DNA of 51,443 nucleotides from JAVHLK01 sp043806215 (GTDB lineage: Bacteria > Desulfobacterota > Desulfomonilia > Desulfomonilales > Desulfomonilaceae). The first letter of the stretch is position 1; every line of letters starts with the position of its first letter. Under the pieces are notes generated by a model that worked only from the letters and a program-made list of their open reading frames with translations, was not told the DNA's origin and did no database searches. The DNA lies in contig JAZDHD010000395.1 of NCBI GenBank assembly GCA_043806215.1, forward strand, positions 1 to 51,443, given 5' to 3'. The position numbers were made by a program, and so were the translations under genes. Shown here in pieces: positions 48,629 to 51,443 of the stretch.

Positions 48629-49303
48629 TCAATTCCTATAGAGTCGTTTTTTCGTGATGTAGGCAAGGACGGAATCCGGAACCAGGTATCGCACGCTTCC
48701 GCCGGACTTAAGGATCTCCCGTATACGGGTTGCCGAGATATCGAGCCCCAGGACGGTGGAAGGGATGAGACACCGCGAACTGGAATGGAGAAAATGCCCG
48801 TTCTCTTCCCGGAATTCCTTCCTCAAGCCGTTGGGCAACTCTTTCCATGTGGACCGGAAATCCGCCCCCGGACGCGTAACCGTGATGAAATGCGACAGAG
48901 CGAACAGTCTTTCGTAGTCCTTCCACGTATGAATCTCACGAAGTGAATCGGTTCCCAGGATGAAGAAGGTTTCGCAGTCTCCCTGTTTCGCAAATGCTTC
49001 CAGCGTGTCCACCGTGTATGAAGGTCCGCTCGCGGCAATCTCCATGTCGGAAACCGCGAAAACCGGATTTCCCCGGCAGGCCAATTCCGTCATGGTCAGA
49101 CGATCCGCCGGCGAGGCGATCTCGTTGAGATCCTTGTGCGGCGGTATACAGCTGGGAACGAACACTATCCGGTCGAGGCGGTGGGTGAAAGCAACCTCTT
49201 CGGCGAGGCGCAAATGTCCCAGATGAGGGGGATTGAAAGTCCCACCCAGAATTCCTATATTCAAGAGAGGACCGTTACTGAAGAAAGGCCTTGTTTTCGC
49301 CAT
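48629..49303 (-). CDS. nadD: Nicotinate-nucleotide adenylyltransferase
   Basis: A 224-residue NadD. The nucleotidyltransferase motif is GILGGTFNPPHLGHL, and the second signature is ISATRIREILKSG. PSYTVDTLEAFA and FILGTDSLREIHTW line the active site. The first 14 residues (MAKTRPFFSNGPLL) precede the usual start, so an internal start is possible. It makes nicotinate adenine dinucleotide from NaMN and ATP in NAD synthesis. It forms an operon with rsfS. Confidence 0.97.
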   Translation of the reverse strand: MAKTRPFFSNGPLLNIGILGGTFNPPHLGHLRLAEEVAFTHRLDRIVFVPSCIPPHKDLNEIASPADRLTMTELACRGNPVFAVSDMEIAASGPSYTVDTLEAFAKQGDCETFFILGTDSLREIHTWKDYERLFALSHFITVTRPGADFRSTWKELPNGLRKEFREENGHFLHSSSRCLIPSTVLGLDISATRIREILKSGGSVRYLVPDSVLAYITKKRLYRN

Positions 49304-49396
49304 AAGAGATCCTATATTCTAACGTAAGACTTTGAAAGAGCAATTGAGCGGCGAGTTTGGTCAAACAAGCGGAATTGCTCCACGGAGGCTGTTCTC

Positions 49397-50476
49397 TTGG
49401 AATATTTTATCGGCTTCATCGTCCTTCTCGGCATACTCATCTTTGTGCACGAGTTCGGTCATTTCATAGTCGCAAAACTGGTGGGGGTCAAGGTTCTTAA
49501 ATTCTCCCTCGGATTTGTTTCCTCTATCGTCAAACGCAAATGGGGCGAAACGGAGTACATGCTCGGCTGGCTTCCACTGGGAGGGTACGTGAAACTCCTG
49601 GGAGAAGATCCGGAGTCGGATGAGAAAGTACCTGAGGAAGACCGGCATCGCGCCTTTACGTCCAAACCCTTGTGGGCGAGGGTGGCGGTCGTTTTTGCGG
49701 GGCCGCTTTCCAATTACTTGCTGGCCGTCGTCGTACTCTCAATCGGCTATATGGCGGGATGGCCGGTGTTGACCAGCGAGATCGGCAAGGTGCTGGATGG
49801 GACTCCGGCCAAAGAAGCGGGGCTCAAGTCCGGGGACCGGATCACGGCCATAGATGGTCGGCCGGTGTGGCGTTGGGAGGACATGCGCCGGATGATTGAA
49901 AAGAGTCCCGGGAACCGGCTGAACATCAGAATTGAGAGAGACGGAATAGAAGAGGACATGTCCGTCACGCCCCAGGTTTCGGATCAGGTAGGCATCTTGG
50001 GGGAACCGGTGGGGCGGATTGGAGTGGGGCCGTCCGGAAAGACCGTCACGTTGGGGCCTGCGGCCGCCCTCTACGAGGGAGCCCGTTTCACGGGAGAACT
50101 CACCAGGCTCGTTGTCGTCACCCTGGTGAATCTCGTCAAGGGCAAGGTCAGCGCCAAGGCTCTCAGCGGACCCATAACCATTATTCAAGCATCGGGAGAA
50201 AGCCTTAAGGCCGGCGTATTCAACTTCCTCTTCCTCCTGAGTTATATCAGCATCAACCTGGCAATCATTAACTTGCTTCCCGTCCCGATTCTGGACGGCG
50301 GCCATCTGCTGTTTTTTGCCATCGAGGCGGTTATCAGGCGGCCCGTTACCGGAAAAGTGAGAGAAGTGGCCGTTCAGGCCGGACTTCTCTTCATTGTGTT
50401 TCTCATGGGCCTCGTTATCTACAATGATGTGAGCAGAATCATTACTCAGGGCTGGTCCCTTACACCTGGACAGTAG
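49397..50476 (+). CDS. rseP: RseP-type site-2 intramembrane zinc protease
   Basis: A 359-residue protease with a TTG start 8 nt after GGAGG (49384-49388). The zinc site is HEFGH (His18, Glu19, His22) in the first helix, and the second ligand region is NLLPVPILDGGH. One PDZ domain lies at about 125-205 (GKVLDGTPAKEAGLKSGDRITAIDG); Escherichia RseP has two. About four helices are visible. The family cleaves membrane-bound anti-sigma factors and remnant signal peptides. The usual neighbours dxr and cdsA are not in the window on this side. Confidence 0.95.
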   Translation: MEYFIGFIVLLGILIFVHEFGHFIVAKLVGVKVLKFSLGFVSSIVKRKWGETEYMLGWLPLGGYVKLLGEDPESDEKVPEEDRHRAFTSKPLWARVAVVFAGPLSNYLLAVVVLSIGYMAGWPVLTSEIGKVLDGTPAKEAGLKSGDRITAIDGRPVWRWEDMRRMIEKSPGNRLNIRIERDGIEEDMSVTPQVSDQVGILGEPVGRIGVGPSGKTVTLGPAAALYEGARFTGELTRLVVVTLVNLVKGKVSAKALSGPITIIQASGESLKAGVFNFLFLLSYISINLAIINLLPVPILDGGHLLFFAIEAVIRRPVTGKVREVAVQAGLLFIVFLMGLVIYNDVSRIITQGWSLTPGQ

Positions 50477-50496
50477 GCAGGGCCTACAGTCTTTAA

Positions 50497-50760
50497 CTGA
50501 AAGTCCTCTTCCTTGTCGTTCTCGTAGGGGTAGGCCCCCGTGCCTACCCGGGCGGGCGGCCCGCGTTCTGCGCGGGACCCCTACGGCATGAAATTTTCAT
50601 GGTCAGTCGTGATCGCCCTATCATGGAGGTTTGTCTGAAAATCCTCGTCCTCTCGTTCCCAGGCTCCTGCCTGGGAATGCCTATCCGCCGGGCTCTGCCC
50701 GGTCTTCGGCCCGGAACACCGAGGGATTTTCATGCTCAGTCGTGATGGACAGTCATGGGT
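50497..50760. repeat. Dispersed repeat cluster C
   Basis: The gap 50477-50884 contains the modules of cluster B in swapped order: first ctcgtaggggtaggccccc, then a GGGCGGCCCGCG..CGCGGG hairpin. The 'ttttcatggtcag' and 'atcgccctatcatgga' phrases follow, then tctcgttcccaggctcctgc (from 50651). The last 120 bp before tsaB are not repeated elsewhere in the window. Confidence 0.8.
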
Positions 50761-50884
50761 GTTTACCGGATTGTCGGGAAATGCCGGCATTGCCGCGGAA
50801 TCTTTGTGGATACGCGGTTCACATCTCCAATAATTCAACCGAGGTAAGCGCGGCTTTCCCGGACAAGCAGGGGCACCGGTATCA

Positions 50885-51443
50885 GTGATCGTCCTCGCAC
50901 TACATTCGACTACTCCGCGTCTCGGTGTTGCGGTTGCAAGAAACGGAGAAGTTCTTGCCGAGTTAATTCTCCCCCCGTCGCGTGAACATCTGGAGAACGT
51001 GACCCGGGCGATCAAGGACTTGACTGAAACCGCCGGGGTGCGCCTGGACGACGTGGACCTATTCGGCACGGCAACAGGGCCGGGCTCCTTTTCGGGAATT
51101 CGGGTCGGTCTTGCCGTGGTGAAGGGACTTGCCTTGGCATTGAAAAAGCCTGTGGTCGGCGTGTCCAGCCTCGATATTCTTGCCCGGCAGGCAGTCGGGA
51201 ACGGCGGGCCGGCCGTGCCGGTAATCGATGCCCGGCGGCAGGAAGTCTATACCGCGGTTTTCAGTAGACAGGCAAATGACGTAACGTTGCTGGAAGGGCC
51301 CTACCTGAAGGATTTACAGGATTTCTCAAGGCTTCTCGACCGGTATGCCGATCCGCTGGTGGTGTGTGGAGACGGTGTCGCCGATGCACTGGTCGAGTCG
51401 AGAGTCAATGCAATGAGAATCCTGGTGGAAGGGCCGCACCCGG
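50885..51443 (+). CDS. tsaB: tRNA threonylcarbamoyladenosine protein TsaB, 3' end cut by window edge
   Basis: 186 codons from GTG 50885 to the right edge without a stop. TsaB motifs: LFGTATGPGSFSGIRVGLAVVKGLALAL, the conserved GPGSFTG-like loop, and VIDARRQEVYTAVF. The N-terminal strand reads VLALHSTTPRLGVAV, where most TsaB have L-A-x-D-T/S; Asp is replaced by His. TsaB is the non-catalytic scaffold for TsaD in t6A37 synthesis. No strong ribosome binding site is visible; CAGGGG lies about 10 nt upstream. Confidence 0.9.
   Translation, partial: MIVLALHSTTPRLGVAVARNGEVLAELILPPSREHLENVTRAIKDLTETAGVRLDDVDLFGTATGPGSFSGIRVGLAVVKGLALALKKPVVGVSSLDILARQAVGNGGPAVPVIDARRQEVYTAVFSRQANDVTLLEGPYLKDLQDFSRLLDRYADPLVVCGDGVADALVESRVNAMRILVEGPHP

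Noticed and set aside
1..51443. CRISPR array or tRNA/rRNA gene
   Set aside because: No regularly spaced direct repeats with unique spacers were seen, and candidate GGTTCGA-type sequences (for example near 10175 and 33410) lie inside protein genes without a cloverleaf.

Overview
The window looks like a chromosomal segment of a Gram-negative anaerobe, most plausibly a deltaproteobacterium (Desulfobacterota). The cell type is shown by two TonB-domain proteins, an outer-membrane barrel ending in aromatic residues, lipoproteins, a lytic transglycosylase and RseP. The anaerobic life style is inferred from a tungsten-type aldehyde:ferredoxin oxidoreductase next to an iron alcohol dehydrogenase. The genus is not determined. 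Conserved housekeeping genes (recA, pilT, gcvH, nadD, rsfS, rseP, a partial tsaB) alternate with accessory genes and with GC-rich dispersed repeats.

Layout. 1-4.3 kb: two near-identical small transposase (RAYT/Y1 type) copies in direct orientation, the second with an in-frame stop and 20-bp imperfect inverted ends. They bracket an ankyrin-repeat protein and a truncated FrpC/RTX-like gene. 4.3-7.2 kb: a NitT/TauT-type ABC operon with a good sigma70 promoter. 7.3-9.6 kb: an unanchored TonB-C-domain protein, an orphan GcvH and a TonB. 9.7-11 kb: a lipocalin-like protein coupled to a DUF1848 protein. 11.4-15.3 kb: recA, pilT and a zinc-ribbon/Yip1 membrane protein. 15.3-19.2 kb: a coiled-coil exported protein, an AMIN-domain protein and an ArsB/NhaD-type permease with an extra periplasmic domain. 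19.4-23.7 kb: an operon of iron alcohol dehydrogenase, SCP2-like protein, AOR and RidA-like protein. 23.7-29.8 kb: signalling genes (PAS-kinase-degenerate GGDEF, a receiver protein, a Cache-HAMP kinase), the first enclosed by inverted and direct repeats. 29.9-34.2 kb: two cupins, a metallo-beta-lactamase-fold hydrolase, an orphan branched-chain-type binding protein behind a sigma54 promoter, an exported TrmO-like protein and a CMD-family protein. 34.3-38.7 kb: a MoxR/DUF58/transglutaminase operon. 38.9-40.7 kb: a leader-peptide attenuator in front of a 530-residue GNAT-domain protein. 40.9-44.5 kb: a cluster of envelope proteins plus a decayed chagasin-like inhibitor. 44.7-46.7 kb: a BASS-type transporter with ApbE. 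46.9-51.4 kb: a PPC-domain protein, a Cys-rich small protein, rsfS/nadD, rseP and partial tsaB.

The best candidate for something undescribed is at 38901-39121. A TTGACA-N17-TAAAAA promoter drives a 140-nt leader. The leader encodes a 22-residue peptide carrying consecutive Tyr-Phe-Tyr-Phe codons. It has a protector stem, a 10-of-11-bp antiterminator and a classical intrinsic terminator. This is the arrangement of a ribosome-mediated attenuator, but the gene behind it is a large GNAT-domain protein and not an aromatic amino acid or tRNA synthetase gene.

Other notable points are: a near-perfect sigma54 promoter before an orphan solute-binding protein; a short aromatic-x-Trp-Gly motif shared by the C-termini of two unrelated exported proteins; a TrmO-family protein with a signal-like N-terminus; an ApbE lipoprotein directly behind a BASS transporter; and a histidine kinase fused to a degenerate GGDEF domain inside repeat arms. 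No tRNA, rRNA or CRISPR array was seen.
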